A stretch of 32,178 bases of DNA from a virus, in IMG/VR virus record IMGVR_UViG_3300034101_004963, positions 1 to 32,178 of that record. One strand, written 5' to 3'. Shown here piece by piece: positions 13,449 to 20,646 of this stretch (its first letter is position 1; the number at the start of each line of letters is the position of its first letter). Below the pieces are notes generated by a model that saw nothing but the letters and a program-made list of their open reading frames with translations, did not search any database and was not told where the DNA came from. A program made the position numbers and the translations under genes.

Positions 13449-13878
13449 CACAGCCATGAGGGACATCGAAATTCAGATTCTGCGCACTGTGGACAAGGTC
13501 GACAAGATCGGCGTCTCCGGCGTGATCGATCTTTTGCAAAAGCCCGCAGAACAATTTGGCGCTGGCCTTGATCCGCTCAGGGCGGAACTGGTTGGGTCTT
13601 TTCTGACGGCGCGCGGCGCGACGAACGGCGAGACTCTGGAAAACCTGCGCGCATGGTTTCCCCGCGCCGATCTGGTCATGCGCCGGTTGAAGCTGCTTGT
13701 GCTGCTCGAGGATATGGAAGGCGAAACCGCGCTTGACAGGTTGCTGTCCCTGCGTCCGAACGATGACCAGACATGGGCAAACGACGGCAGACCGGCCAAC
13801 ATCGCATGGGCGCTGGACGATCTGGCGCACGCAATGACCTGCGCCCACGCCGCCCTCGCGCAGAAAGGCGGTGTGTGA
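13441..13878 (+). CDS. Orphan HisRS insertion-domain-like protein
   Basis: 145 residues. The TTG at 13441 is favoured by a perfect AGGAGG (13430-13435) five bases away and by overlap with the previous stop; ATG 13456 is the alternative. The segment ILRTVDKVDKIGVSGVIDLL, followed by GAGLDPLRAELVGSFLTARG, ETLENLRA and a helical LKLLVLLE region, resembles the part of histidyl-tRNA synthetase (HisS/HisZ) after the catalytic motif-2 region ('LRAIDKLDKFGPEGVKLLL', 'GAGL' in alphaproteobacterial HisRS, from memory). Class II motifs 1-3 and the histidine-binding site are absent, so it cannot be a synthetase. A tRNA-binding or decoy role is conceivable. Confidence 0.55.
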   Translation: MTDTAMRDIEIQILRTVDKVDKIGVSGVIDLLQKPAEQFGAGLDPLRAELVGSFLTARGATNGETLENLRAWFPRADLVMRRLKLLVLLEDMEGETALDRLLSLRPNDDQTWANDGRPANIAWALDDLAHAMTCAHAALAQKGGV

Positions 13879-14060
13879 TGGCAAAAACCCCGGTCAAACG
13901 CTTCGATCTGATCAGGCTGGAGGTCAACGGCGTTGCGCAGCTTTACCGGGCGCGACGGTCGGTCCAAGACATCGGCAACCTGCGCCTGTGCGACCTGCAA
14001 CATGATCCGGTCGCTGATGCGAATGCTTTTTTGGACCGCGTGATGAAAGGAGGCGCGTGA
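13878..14060 (+). CDS. Small hypothetical protein
   Basis: 60 residues in a TGATG overlap with the preceding gene; its last codons carry the AAAGGAGG of the following gene. A basic start (AKTPVKRFDLIRLEV) and a helical end (DANAFLDRVMKGG). No family recognised. Confidence 0.55.
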   Translation: MAKTPVKRFDLIRLEVNGVAQLYRARRSVQDIGNLRLCDLQHDPVADANAFLDRVMKGGA

Positions 14061-14770
14061 TGGCTGACCGCCCAATCCTATTCAGCGCCCAGATGGTGCG
14101 CGCCTTGCTCGACGGGCGCAAGACGCAGACCCGCCGCATCATCACGCCTGGCAATTCCCTGTTCAACGGCGGGCGATGGTCTGCCCTGCACAAGCGGCAG
14201 GAATGGGATTGGGAAGGCGCATGGGTGGACGGTGGCCCTTCGCCCATGGGCAATCCGGGGCCGTACCTGAAACTGCCGTGGAGGGCCGGGGATGATGACT
14301 TTGAAGGCAGCGTGCATCGCATCTATCCGGTCATCCAGCCGGGGGACCGGCTTTGGGTGAAAGAGGCGTGGCGCACACAGCCGAAGAACGACCATTTGCC
14401 TCCGTCCGGTCTTGATCCCGCCACTGCTGCCGTCTGGTTTGATGCGTCATCGGATTGGCAATACGACTATGAGAAGCCGCGCTACCGCTCTGCCCGCTTC
14501 ATGCCCCGCTGGGCCAGCCGCCTGACCCTGACCGTCACCGATGTACGTATCCAGGGGGTGCAGGAAATCGCCGAGGCGGATGCGGTGGCAGAGGGTGTGA
14601 CGCCCTACAAGCCCTGCTGCCCGGATGACACGACGCCCGCCGCCGATGCCTTTATGGACCTCTGGAACAGCCTGCACGGCCCCGCTGCATGGGATGCAAA
14701 CCCGTGGGTGTGGGTGAAGACCTTCGACGTGCATCTTGGCAACATCGACAGCATAGGGGGCGGGGAATGA
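14060..14770 (+). CDS. ASCH-domain-like phage protein
   Basis: 236 residues from ATG 14060 with AAAGGAGG six bases upstream. The opening PILFSAQMVRALLDGRKTQT plus RRI, the central QPGDRLWVKEAWR, FMPRWASRLTLTVTDVRIQGVQEI and the end 'WDANPWVWVKTFDV' are the conserved string of an ASCH-like protein common in phages of proteobacteria. ASCH folds are PUA-like and can bind or process RNA. The 'K-T-Q-T-R-R' element near the start is the usual catalytic/binding loop. Its role in phages is not established. Confidence 0.75.
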   Translation: MADRPILFSAQMVRALLDGRKTQTRRIITPGNSLFNGGRWSALHKRQEWDWEGAWVDGGPSPMGNPGPYLKLPWRAGDDDFEGSVHRIYPVIQPGDRLWVKEAWRTQPKNDHLPPSGLDPATAAVWFDASSDWQYDYEKPRYRSARFMPRWASRLTLTVTDVRIQGVQEIAEADAVAEGVTPYKPCCPDDTTPAADAFMDLWNSLHGPAAWDANPWVWVKTFDVHLGNIDSIGGGE

Positions 14771-14931
14771 ACACATTTTTCATTCTGGTTTGGGTCGTCG
14801 GGATAGGCGCAGCCTACCAAATGTTTCGCGACAGCGGCTCTGGTAGATTGGACGCCGCATTATCCGCAGTCCTTTGGCCAGCGGCGGTAGGGGAATATCT
14901 CGTGCGCAATTTCATGGAAGAGCGGGGATGA
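14767..14931 (+). CDS. Small membrane protein
   Basis: 54 residues: an N-terminal membrane segment (TFFILVWVVGIGAAYQMF), a short loop, and a less hydrophobic second helix (AALSAVLWPAAVGEYLV). ATGA overlaps at both ends. Function unknown. Confidence 0.6.
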   Translation: MNTFFILVWVVGIGAAYQMFRDSGSGRLDAALSAVLWPAAVGEYLVRNFMEERG

Positions 14932-15287
14932 CCCTCACCGCCTTGGCGCTCAGCTGCACGCTGCTTTTCATCACCGACGGCGACACAATCCGCGCCGCCT
15001 GCCCCGACCCGGTGATCATCCGCATCGCCAATATCGACGCGCCCGCAGGCGCCGACTGCCCCCGTGACGCCGCGCGCTCTGCCGATACCCTCGCAGCCCT
15101 GCTGACCGGCACCCTCACGGTGCAGCCGCTTTACCTCGATCGCTGGGGCCGCACCGTGGCCACCGTCACCGCGCAGGGCCAGGACGTGGGGCAGACCCTG
15201 CTGGACGCAGACGCGGCAAAGGCATGGCCGCATGACAGCAAGGGCCGCGCGCAGCAGCCCAGGCCGAAATGGAAAGGATGCAAATGA
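14928..15287 (+). CDS. Staphylococcal-nuclease-like protein with probable signal sequence
   Basis: 119 residues. A short hydrophobic N-terminus (LTALALSCTLLF) could be a signal sequence. It is followed directly by the SNase hallmarks ITDGDTIRA (calcium-binding Asp pair), VIIRIANIDAPA (catalytic Arg) and DRWGRTVATV (second Arg). The usual Glu of 'IDAPE' is replaced by Ala, and the C-terminal part is short, so activity is doubtful unless a neighbouring acidic residue substitutes. If exported, it would act in the periplasm, for example on incoming DNA. ATGA coupled to both neighbours. Confidence 0.7.
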   Translation: MTLTALALSCTLLFITDGDTIRAACPDPVIIRIANIDAPAGADCPRDAARSADTLAALLTGTLTVQPLYLDRWGRTVATVTAQGQDVGQTLLDADAAKAWPHDSKGRAQQPRPKWKGCK

Positions 15288-15475
15288 CCCTCCCACCCGC
15301 CGCCGCGATCATATCTGACACCTTGGACAGGGCGAAGTCGTACAGCGGCAATACCTATTGCATCCTCTTAACTTTGCATGGCGTTGCAGAGTACATGGCC
15401 CAAAAAACCTTGCGGGAAGTCAAGGTCACGTTCCACCTGAGCGGCGAACTGGTCACGCTGGAGGCCCGGCGTTGA
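15284..15475 (+). CDS. Small hypothetical protein
   Basis: 63 residues, ATGA overlap with the nuclease-like gene. Alternating hydrophobic strands (YCILLTLHGVAEYM, then VKVTFHLSGELVTLEA) suggest a small alpha/beta fold. No family recognised. Confidence 0.55.
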   Translation: MTLPPAAAIISDTLDRAKSYSGNTYCILLTLHGVAEYMAQKTLREVKVTFHLSGELVTLEARR

Positions 15476-15705
15476 CCCGCCCTGCAGCCGTAACCGAATC
15501 TTACGCGCCCCGCACAGGATGCCACTGCGTTCCTGCCTACCTTTTTGAATGCGCAGAGGCCTGCCTTTCCGATGCCGCAGCAGATTCCCTCGACGCCACC
15601 CTGTTCTGGTATGCGCCAAACCCGTTCCCCGAGGGCCGGAAGAACCAAGCCTCAATGTGGCGCGGGGCGCGCCTTGCGGCTGCACGCAAGCTGATATGGT
15701 GCTGA
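15472..15705 (+). CDS. Small hypothetical protein
   Basis: 77 residues from TTG 15472, which overlaps the previous stop (TTGA). It contains five Cys, without a clear metal-site spacing, and aromatic patches (LFWYAPNPFP). Function unknown. Confidence 0.5.
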   Translation: MTRPAAVTESYAPRTGCHCVPAYLFECAEACLSDAAADSLDATLFWYAPNPFPEGRKNQASMWRGARLAAARKLIWC

Positions 15706-15706
15706 C

Positions 15707-15991
15707 ATGACCGCCCCCGCCCTTCTGACCCCGGCAGAGGCCGCCGCGCGCCTGAAGGTCAGCGAAAAGACCTTGCGCCGCCTGCGGGATCGCGGGCTAC
15801 GCTATGTCATGCTCAGCGCCGGGTCGATTCGCTACAAGGCCGAAGATCTGGTCGCGTTCATCGAAGCAAGGTCACAGGAATGCCGTTCCGCCCCAAAAAC
15901 TCCCGCTTCTGGCACTATGACTTCCAACTCCAGGGTCGTCGATTTCATGGCTCTTGCGGGACCGAAGATTTCGAAACGGCCAAGGGGATAG
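15707..15991 (+). CDS. xis: Excisionase-like HTH protein
   Basis: 94 residues. Residues 7-55 form a MerR-like winged HTH of the excisionase/HTH_17 type (LTPAEAAARLKVSEKTLRRL, then GSIRYKAEDLVAFIEA). Immediately upstream of the integrase, this is the expected recombination directionality factor. Its C-terminal 38 residues (Ser/Thr-rich, then VVDFMALA and a basic end) overlap the integrase start by 112 bases in another frame; a similar tail occurs, as I recall, in related proteins, so the overlap appears genuine rather than a misjudged end. Confidence 0.75.
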   Translation: MTAPALLTPAEAAARLKVSEKTLRRLRDRGLRYVMLSAGSIRYKAEDLVAFIEARSQECRSAPKTPASGTMTSNSRVVDFMALAGPKISKRPRG

Positions 15992-16953
15992 AGTCGCAGG
16001 CCCGCGTCGACGCCAGAACGGCGCTGCACCATGCCGCCGCCACCAGGGGCGTCTTCACTTTGTCCGAGGCGATAGGCACCTACTACGCCGATATCTGCGA
16101 CCGCCAGCCAAGCGCGCGCACCAGCCTGTCGCAGGGCAAGGCCATCCTGCAGGTCTTCGACAGGCCAAAGCGGCTGGATCAGCTGACCGATGCCGATCTG
16201 CTGCACTACGTCGCCCGCCGCCGCGCCACCGTCTCCAACGCCACCGCCAACCGAGAGCTGCAGTTCCTTGGCCGCGCCCTGCGCCACATGGCCCACTACC
16301 ACGCCGCGACCGTGCCGGTGCTGGACTGGAAACGGCCCCAGGCAGCCGAGCCGGAAGAACGGGTGCGGGAACTGACCTGCGATGAACAGGCGGCCCTCTT
16401 TGCCGCGCTGCGCACCGACCTGCACCCTTTCGTGAAATTCGCGCTGATGACCGGCGCGCGCCGCGCGACGATCTGCGGCCTGCGCTGGCGCGACGTTGAT
16501 CTGGCTACATCCCGGATGCGCTTTGCGCTGAAAGGCGGCAGGACCATGTTCTTTCCGATCAACCGCGAAATGCAGGCCTTCCTGGGGTCCCTGCCCCGGT
16601 CAGACCTGCCGTCCGAAAAGCCCTTTGTGCTGACCTATGTCGATCAGACCGGCAACGCCAGGCACCGCCGCCGCATCAGCCCGACCGGTGGCGGCGTGCA
16701 TGACGATTTCCACAAGGCGGTGATCGCGGCCGGGATCGAAGACTTCCGCTTCCACGACCTGCGCCACACCTTCGCCACAAGGATGCTGCGCCAGACCGGC
16801 AACCTGAAACTGGTCTCACGCCTGCTCGGCCACACCTCCATCGAAACCACAATGCGCTACGCCCATGTCCTGGACGCCGATCTGGCCGAGGCAATGGCGG
16901 GTTTCAGGCTGGAAACACTCACAACCAGAAAGATGAAACATGTCGAAACTTGA
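15880..16953 (+). CDS. int: Tyrosine recombinase (phage integrase)
   Basis: 357 residues with the complete catalytic set: R194 (TGARRATICGLRW), K218 (ALKGG), H292-x-x-R295 (HDLRHTFATR), H318 (LLGHTSIETTMRYAH) and Y327. An arm-binding N-terminus (RFWHYDFQLQGRRFHGS, a beta-rich motif) and a core-binding SAM-like domain (~60-150) precede it. It should recombine the tRNA-Gly core at 17433-17478, using the arm repeats on both sides. Start ATG 15880 has only a weak GGA nearby and lies inside the excisionase gene, suggesting coupled or low-level expression. Confidence 0.95.
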   Translation: MPFRPKNSRFWHYDFQLQGRRFHGSCGTEDFETAKGIESQARVDARTALHHAAATRGVFTLSEAIGTYYADICDRQPSARTSLSQGKAILQVFDRPKRLDQLTDADLLHYVARRRATVSNATANRELQFLGRALRHMAHYHAATVPVLDWKRPQAAEPEERVRELTCDEQAALFAALRTDLHPFVKFALMTGARRATICGLRWRDVDLATSRMRFALKGGRTMFFPINREMQAFLGSLPRSDLPSEKPFVLTYVDQTGNARHRRRISPTGGGVHDDFHKAVIAAGIEDFRFHDLRHTFATRMLRQTGNLKLVSRLLGHTSIETTMRYAHVLDADLAEAMAGFRLETLTTRKMKHVET

Positions 16954-17401
16954 GATTGTCAGCAATCTGACCGAACAGGATGTAAAGGCAAACCGCGCCC
17001 GCGACGAAGCAGTCAGGGCGCTTCAAGCGCTAACTGGCAATTTGCTTCGAATCGTCCGAGGTGCCGGAAAGCCGTATGAATTGGATAATCTTGCGGTAGA
17101 TTATGTGCTTGCACACAGAGCCTATTACGAAGCTGCCGGGCAGTGGTTGGGTGACAGCAACATGCACATAGCGCTGGATGTCTGCCGGGACGGGTATGTC
17201 CCTGGTGATGACTCTATGAGCTTGGTCCTGACCGAAGCTTTTTGCAGTAAAGAGGATGCTATTCAAGCATCGCTGCAAGTCGCCGCATCGCGCATCCTTG
17301 GAGATAGTGTTCGGGAGTCACGTGGCAAATCGGACCTGATGAAGGCAATGCAGAGATGGGCTTTTCGCGGATCAGTCCCGAAGAAAATCCCGAAATCATG
17401 A
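16940..17401 (+). CDS. Accessory protein between integrase and attP (moron candidate)
   Basis: 153 residues, starting inside the last codons of int and ending 32 bases before the att core. Lower GC and more A/T-ending codons than the phage core genes. Mostly helical (NRARDEAVRALQALTGNLLR, later EDAIQASLQVAASRIL), ending in a basic tail whose codons contain two arm-type repeats. No family recognised. Genes placed between integrase and att are commonly recent acquisitions expressed in the lysogen, sometimes for exclusion or defence; that role is inference only. Confidence 0.65.
   Translation: MSKLEIVSNLTEQDVKANRARDEAVRALQALTGNLLRIVRGAGKPYELDNLAVDYVLAHRAYYEAAGQWLGDSNMHIALDVCRDGYVPGDDSMSLVLTEAFCSKEDAIQASLQVAASRILGDSVRESRGKSDLMKAMQRWAFRGSVPKKIPKS
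17374..17394 (+). repeat. attP left-arm integrase sites
   Basis: Two direct 9-mers 12 bp apart: AGTCCCGAA (17374-17382) and AATCCCGAA (17386-17394). The same pair, with the same 12-bp period, recurs on the other side of the core at 17602-17622. They lie within the 3' end of the 16940-17401 gene. Confidence 0.7.
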
Positions 17402-17432
17402 GCAAGCCATTGATTTAAAACAATCGCCATAG

Positions 17433-17478
17433 GCTTCCCAAGCTGAATACGAGGGTTCGATTCCCTTCACCCGCTCCA
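17433..17478 (+). other. attP core: 3' half of tRNA-Gly(CCC)
   Basis: From 17433 the sequence reads as the anticodon loop (TTCCCAA, anticodon CCC), variable region, T-arm (GAGGG-TTCGATT-CCCTT) and acceptor strand CACCCGC plus TCCA of an alphaproteobacterial tRNA-Gly. The 5' half of the tRNA is absent; upstream bases do not complete the anticodon stem properly. This is the classic identity segment by which a phage regenerates the tRNA on integration. Because phage DNA with arm sites flanks both sides, it is attP, not attL or attR. Confidence 0.85.
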
Positions 17479-17541
17479 ATGCAATCAGACGCAAGCTTTG
17501 GAAAGTAAAAGGTTTGCCCGCATGCGCCTTGTTTCCCAAGC

Positions 17542-17622
17542 AGGCCCGAAAAAGCGGCCAGACGGCCAAAACCGGCCAGTTCGGGACATGAACGCCCATC
17601 GAGTCCCGAAGAAAGTCCCGAA
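17542..17622. repeat. attP right-arm integrase sites
   Basis: Copies of the arm 9-mer: AGTCCCGAA at 17602-17610 and 17614-17622 (plus), TGTCCCGAA on the minus strand at 17588-17580, and a one-mismatch AGGCCCGAA at 17542-17550. No gene is convincing between 17402 and 17646; a minus-strand frame there is simply the antisense of the tRNA segment. Confidence 0.65.
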
Positions 17623-17646
17623 GCGGTTCGCGGGTTGTTCCGCGCC

Positions 17647-18099
17647 TCACCGCCGCGCCCACATCCCGGCCGCCAGATGCCCCAGCGCCCCGATCAGCAG
17701 CGCCACCGCCAGCGCGCCGTTGCCGCTGATCCCCAGCCCGCCCGCATCGGTTTCCTGAAACACCAGCAGCGGGCAACCTGCGCCCCATCCGGCGGTGAAC
17801 GCCGTGTCATGAATGGTGTCCCAGCAGTGCCAGCCCTGCACGCCAAATTCGAACAGCAGCACCAGCAGCACACAGACCGCCCAGATCTCCCAGCGGGTCG
17901 GGTACTCGCCCCGCGTCGCCCAGCCCACCCAGGACACCAGCAGCACCAGCGCCAGCCCCAGGGCCGCATGTGCGCCCTGATTGGTCATCCACTCGACCGG
18001 TTTACCCTCAAAATCGTCCGGCTCAAACCATTCCAGCAACAGCGCGCGGAACCACAGCATCAGCAGCGCCACCGCGCCGGCCAGACCCCATAACAGCAT
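17647..18099 (-). CDS. VanZ-like polytopic membrane protein, last late gene
   Basis: 150 residues with about four membrane segments (LLWGLAGAVALLMLWFRALL; ALGLALVLLVSWVGW; WAVCVLLVLLFEF; ALAVALLIGALGHLAAGMW). The motif chain NQGAH - E-x-x-V-Q-x-W - DTIHDTAF - GA is shared with the protein encoded at 21134-21574 and resembles VanZ-family proteins (H, E-x-x-Q, D, G pattern). VanZ proteins act at the cell envelope. In this late operon it could alter the host envelope, support lysis or block superinfection; no direct evidence separates these. It is the final gene before attP. Confidence 0.6.
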   Translation of the reverse strand: MLLWGLAGAVALLMLWFRALLLEWFEPDDFEGKPVEWMTNQGAHAALGLALVLLVSWVGWATRGEYPTRWEIWAVCVLLVLLFEFGVQGWHCWDTIHDTAFTAGWGAGCPLLVFQETDAGGLGISGNGALAVALLIGALGHLAAGMWARR

Positions 18100-18174
18100 G
18101 CCCGCCCCCGATTCCCTTTGGGGGCAGGCTAGGCGGGCAAACGGCCCCCGGCAACCGGCGCGTCACACCCGCCG

Positions 18175-19410
18175 TCACACATCCTGATTGATCCCCACCC
18201 GGATAAACCCGCCGTTCGGAAAGGTCTCGATCTTGCCATCGGCATAGGTCACGCGAAATTCCGCCTCATACAGCCCCGCCGTCGCGGTATCCCCGGCCTG
18301 CCAGCTGTATTCGACCGTCGGTGTGCCGGTGGCGGTCACCACAAGGGCACCCACATCCAGAATCACGCTGCCGTTGCGCGCCCGCATCTGAAACCGCACC
18401 GTGGCCCCGGTCAGATCGACAGTCGCAGGTTCCAGCGCATAGCGGATCGCCGGGGCGGTATCGCCGCGCTTGATCGTGAAACCGTTCACTCCGAACCCTC
18501 CTTCAATGGTGCCGCCATTCGCCGGATCGCCGGGGAAGGCAAAGCGGGTGGAAATCAGCGAGGGGCTGTACCCGATCACCACGGCCACGCCTGCCGCAGT
18601 GCCCACAGCACTGGCCGTCGACGCGCCCTGCGCCGCTGCCGTTGCCGCGCCTGCCGCAGTGCCCGCAGCACTGGCCGTCGACGCGCTTTGCGCCGCTGCC
18701 GTGGCCGCGCCCGAGGACGTTCCGGCAAAGGCCAGAATCCGCGCCCCCTGGGCCTGCGCCGTGGCCAAACCGGCAGCGAAGGCTGCCCCCGCAACAAGTC
18801 CGCCGCCCGCAGGGCTTTGCCCTACCGCCGTTGCCGCGCCTGCCGCAGTGCCTGCAGCACTGGCCGTCGACGCGCCCTGCGCCGCTGCCGTGGCCACCCC
18901 CGCCGCCGTGCCCGCAGCACTGGCCGTCGACGCGCCCTGTCCCGCCGCCGTCGCTGTGCCAGAGGACGTTCCGGCAAAGGCCAGAATCCGCGCCCCCTGG
19001 GCCTGCGCCGTGGCCAAACCGGCCGCGAAGGCTGCGCCCGCAACAAGTCCGCCGCCCGCAGGGCTTTGCCCTACCGCCGTTGCCGCGCCTGCCGCAGTGC
19101 CTGCAGCACTGGCCGTCGACGCGCCTTGCCCCGCTGCTGTCGCTGTGCCCGAGGAAGCCCCGGCAAAGGCCAGAATCCGCGCCCCCTGGGCCTGCGCCGT
19201 GGCCACCCCCGCCGCTGCGCCCGCAGCACTGGCGCTGGCCGCGCCCTGCCCCGCTGCGGTTGCGGCACCCGCACTTGCGCCAGCAAACGCAAGGATCGCG
19301 GCTCCCTGTCCTTGCGCAGCGGCACTGCCCGCCGCCGACCCTACGGCGCTGGTGATCCCACCACCACCACCGCCGCCACCCGCCAGCCGGGGAACACGGT
19401 TGCGCAGCAT
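18175..19410 (-). CDS. Ala/Gly-repeat fibre with BppU-like C-terminal domain
   Basis: 411 residues. A Gly8 run (12-19) follows a short N-terminus. Residues ~20-275 are tandem ~18-residue units of the type GTAAGAATAAAQGASTASA, interspersed with ILAFAGTSSG blocks: a repetitive, shaft-like region. Residues ~310-411 form a beta-rich domain starting FTIKRGDTAPAIRYALEP with VRFQMRARNG and GLYEAEFRVTYADG, resembling baseplate-upper-protein (BppU) N-terminal Ig-like domains. It is probably a structural tail/baseplate fibre linked to receptor binding. The DNA repeats make it prone to length change. Confidence 0.7.
   Translation of the reverse strand: MLRNRVPRLAGGGGGGGGITSAVGSAAGSAAAQGQGAAILAFAGASAGAATAAGQGAASASAAGAAAGVATAQAQGARILAFAGASSGTATAAGQGASTASAAGTAAGAATAVGQSPAGGGLVAGAAFAAGLATAQAQGARILAFAGTSSGTATAAGQGASTASAAGTAAGVATAAAQGASTASAAGTAAGAATAVGQSPAGGGLVAGAAFAAGLATAQAQGARILAFAGTSSGAATAAAQSASTASAAGTAAGAATAAAQGASTASAVGTAAGVAVVIGYSPSLISTRFAFPGDPANGGTIEGGFGVNGFTIKRGDTAPAIRYALEPATVDLTGATVRFQMRARNGSVILDVGALVVTATGTPTVEYSWQAGDTATAGLYEAEFRVTYADGKIETFPNGGFIRVGINQDV
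18713..19125 (-). repeat. 249-bp tandem repeat within the fibre gene
   Basis: The 164-bp segment 18713-18876 recurs at 18962-19125 with two mismatches seen, an offset of exactly 249 bp (83 codons), so frame is kept. Shorter units of the same theme flank it. Such near-identity indicates recent duplication and allows recombination to alter shaft length. Confidence 0.8.
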
Positions 19411-19411
19411 G

Positions 19412-20227
19412 TCAGTCTCCGATCAGGGGCGGGCGGTTGCGGAAAGGATGGTTGGCGGGGAACCGCTCGGTCAAGCCGTATTTATGCGCCAGATAGCCAT
19501 GCACCTTGTTTATCGTGGGCTGGTCCAGATTGGCAGACGAATAGAGTATCTCCGCCACCAAGCCACGCCAGTTTTGGCCAGCAGGGCTACCTGATGCAGA
19601 CCCCACTCCAAGCGCTCGGGAATTACGTTTCATCGCAGTCAAGGTGCGCGTTGCCTCGACTACCCCGTTGCCCTCCAGATAAGAAGCTGCCTGTCGCTTC
19701 CAGTGCAGCACCTTTGGGGCCGCGCCCACCACTGACCCAGAGGCGCTAGAGTATTCAAAGGTACTAACACCGTGCGGCGCAATGTAAAAAAGGGTATGCG
19801 GTGCCGTGGTGCCCAACTCTGTCTGAAACACAAAGTTCTGGATCCCGCTCAGGCTGTGACCATGGTCAAAAATGGTAGTTACTGTCCCCGGCTGCGCGAC
19901 ACCGTCACCGCTGACCAGGATGAATACATCGAAGTCACCGGCTGGTGGAAGGAAGGCCGGTACTTCCATGTATTGATCGGCCCCGCCGAAATAGAGGCCA
20001 GACAAGCCGGAAAGGCTTGACCGCACGGGCTGGTTGGCTCCTGTGGCTTGTGCAAAATGCCTGCCGTTTCCGCTTTTGTCGCGCCACTGCGAAACACCTG
20101 TGCCAAAGCTGAGGCTGCTCAGGTCCGCCGAGTCCCACCAACCCGCAAGGTCCGGCAGGATCAGCGCAGGCGACCACAGCCGCCCCTGCAACCGCGCCTC
20201 GTCCAGCGGCGAAACCCCGCGCGGCAT
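19412..20227 (-). CDS. Concanavalin A/LamG-like lectin tail protein
   Basis: 271 residues. The N-terminal segment (LPDLAGWWDSADLSSLSFGT, then VSQWRDKSGNGRHFAQ) and the C-terminal LVAEILYSSANLDQPTINKV plus HGYLAHKYGL are typical of LamG/concanavalin-A-like jelly-roll domains in phage receptor-binding and fibre proteins. It probably binds host-surface carbohydrate. It starts in a TGATG overlap with the preceding structural gene and is followed by the repeat fibre. Confidence 0.75.
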   Translation of the reverse strand: MPRGVSPLDEARLQGRLWSPALILPDLAGWWDSADLSSLSFGTGVSQWRDKSGNGRHFAQATGANQPVRSSLSGLSGLYFGGADQYMEVPAFLPPAGDFDVFILVSGDGVAQPGTVTTIFDHGHSLSGIQNFVFQTELGTTAPHTLFYIAPHGVSTFEYSSASGSVVGAAPKVLHWKRQAASYLEGNGVVEATRTLTAMKRNSRALGVGSASGSPAGQNWRGLVAEILYSSANLDQPTINKVHGYLAHKYGLTERFPANHPFRNRPPLIGD

Positions 20228-20646
20228 CAGCTGACATCCTCGTTGTAGGTGCGGACGTAGAGTTCGTTGCCGCTGGCCGCTGTGCTGTTGCCCGCGTTGT
20301 TTACGATCTGAAAGATCAGCGGGAAAGGATAGAGCCTGACCATCGGGATAATGGCAACCTTCGCGCTTGCAGGATCAGTCAGCGCCACCGTGTAGTTGTC
20401 AAATGCGCCCCCATTAAGGTCCGGCGTGTCGGTGCCGTCCCCGGCATAGACGCGCAGCGTTATCGACCCGCCCGGTGCCGGGTCCAGTGACCCCAGCTTG
20501 ACCGTGACAGCGGCGTACAGATCGCGGACGCTGCTGTTGTCATAGCTGATCGCCGATCCGGCAGAGCCGTTTGCCAGCGAGTTGAACGTGGTGCCAGCAA
20601 GGTTGCCTGACCTCGTACCGGGCGCTGCCCATTTTGCGACCGACAT
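20227..20646 (-). CDS. Probable virion tail protein
   Basis: 139 residues, beta-rich and low in charged residues (SITLRVYAGDG, AFDNYTVALTDPASA, IIPMVRLYPFPLIFQIVNNA), consistent with a small structural or decoration domain at the tail tip. No named family recognised. One-base overlaps with both neighbours keep it within the fibre cluster. Confidence 0.6.
   Translation of the reverse strand: MSVAKWAAPGTRSGNLAGTTFNSLANGSAGSAISYDNSSVRDLYAAVTVKLGSLDPAPGGSITLRVYAGDGTDTPDLNGGAFDNYTVALTDPASAKVAIIPMVRLYPFPLIFQIVNNAGNSTAASGNELYVRTYNEDVS

Noticed and set aside
17396-17788. Minus-strand 130-residue frame containing VKGIEPSYSAWEA
   Set aside because: This peptide is the well-known antisense translation of a tRNA 3' end; the frame crosses the attP core and overlaps the real membrane protein gene in another frame.
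18100-18138. Terminator between fibre and last membrane protein gene
   Set aside because: GCCCGCC/GGCGGGC and C5/G5 can pair, but there is no T-run and the overlap with the gene leader makes chance pairing in GC-rich DNA likely.
18470-19749. Plus-strand Ala/Pro-rich or Arg-rich frames opposite the fibre gene
   Set aside because: They are shadows of the repetitive minus-strand fibre, with no ribosome-binding site and implausible composition.
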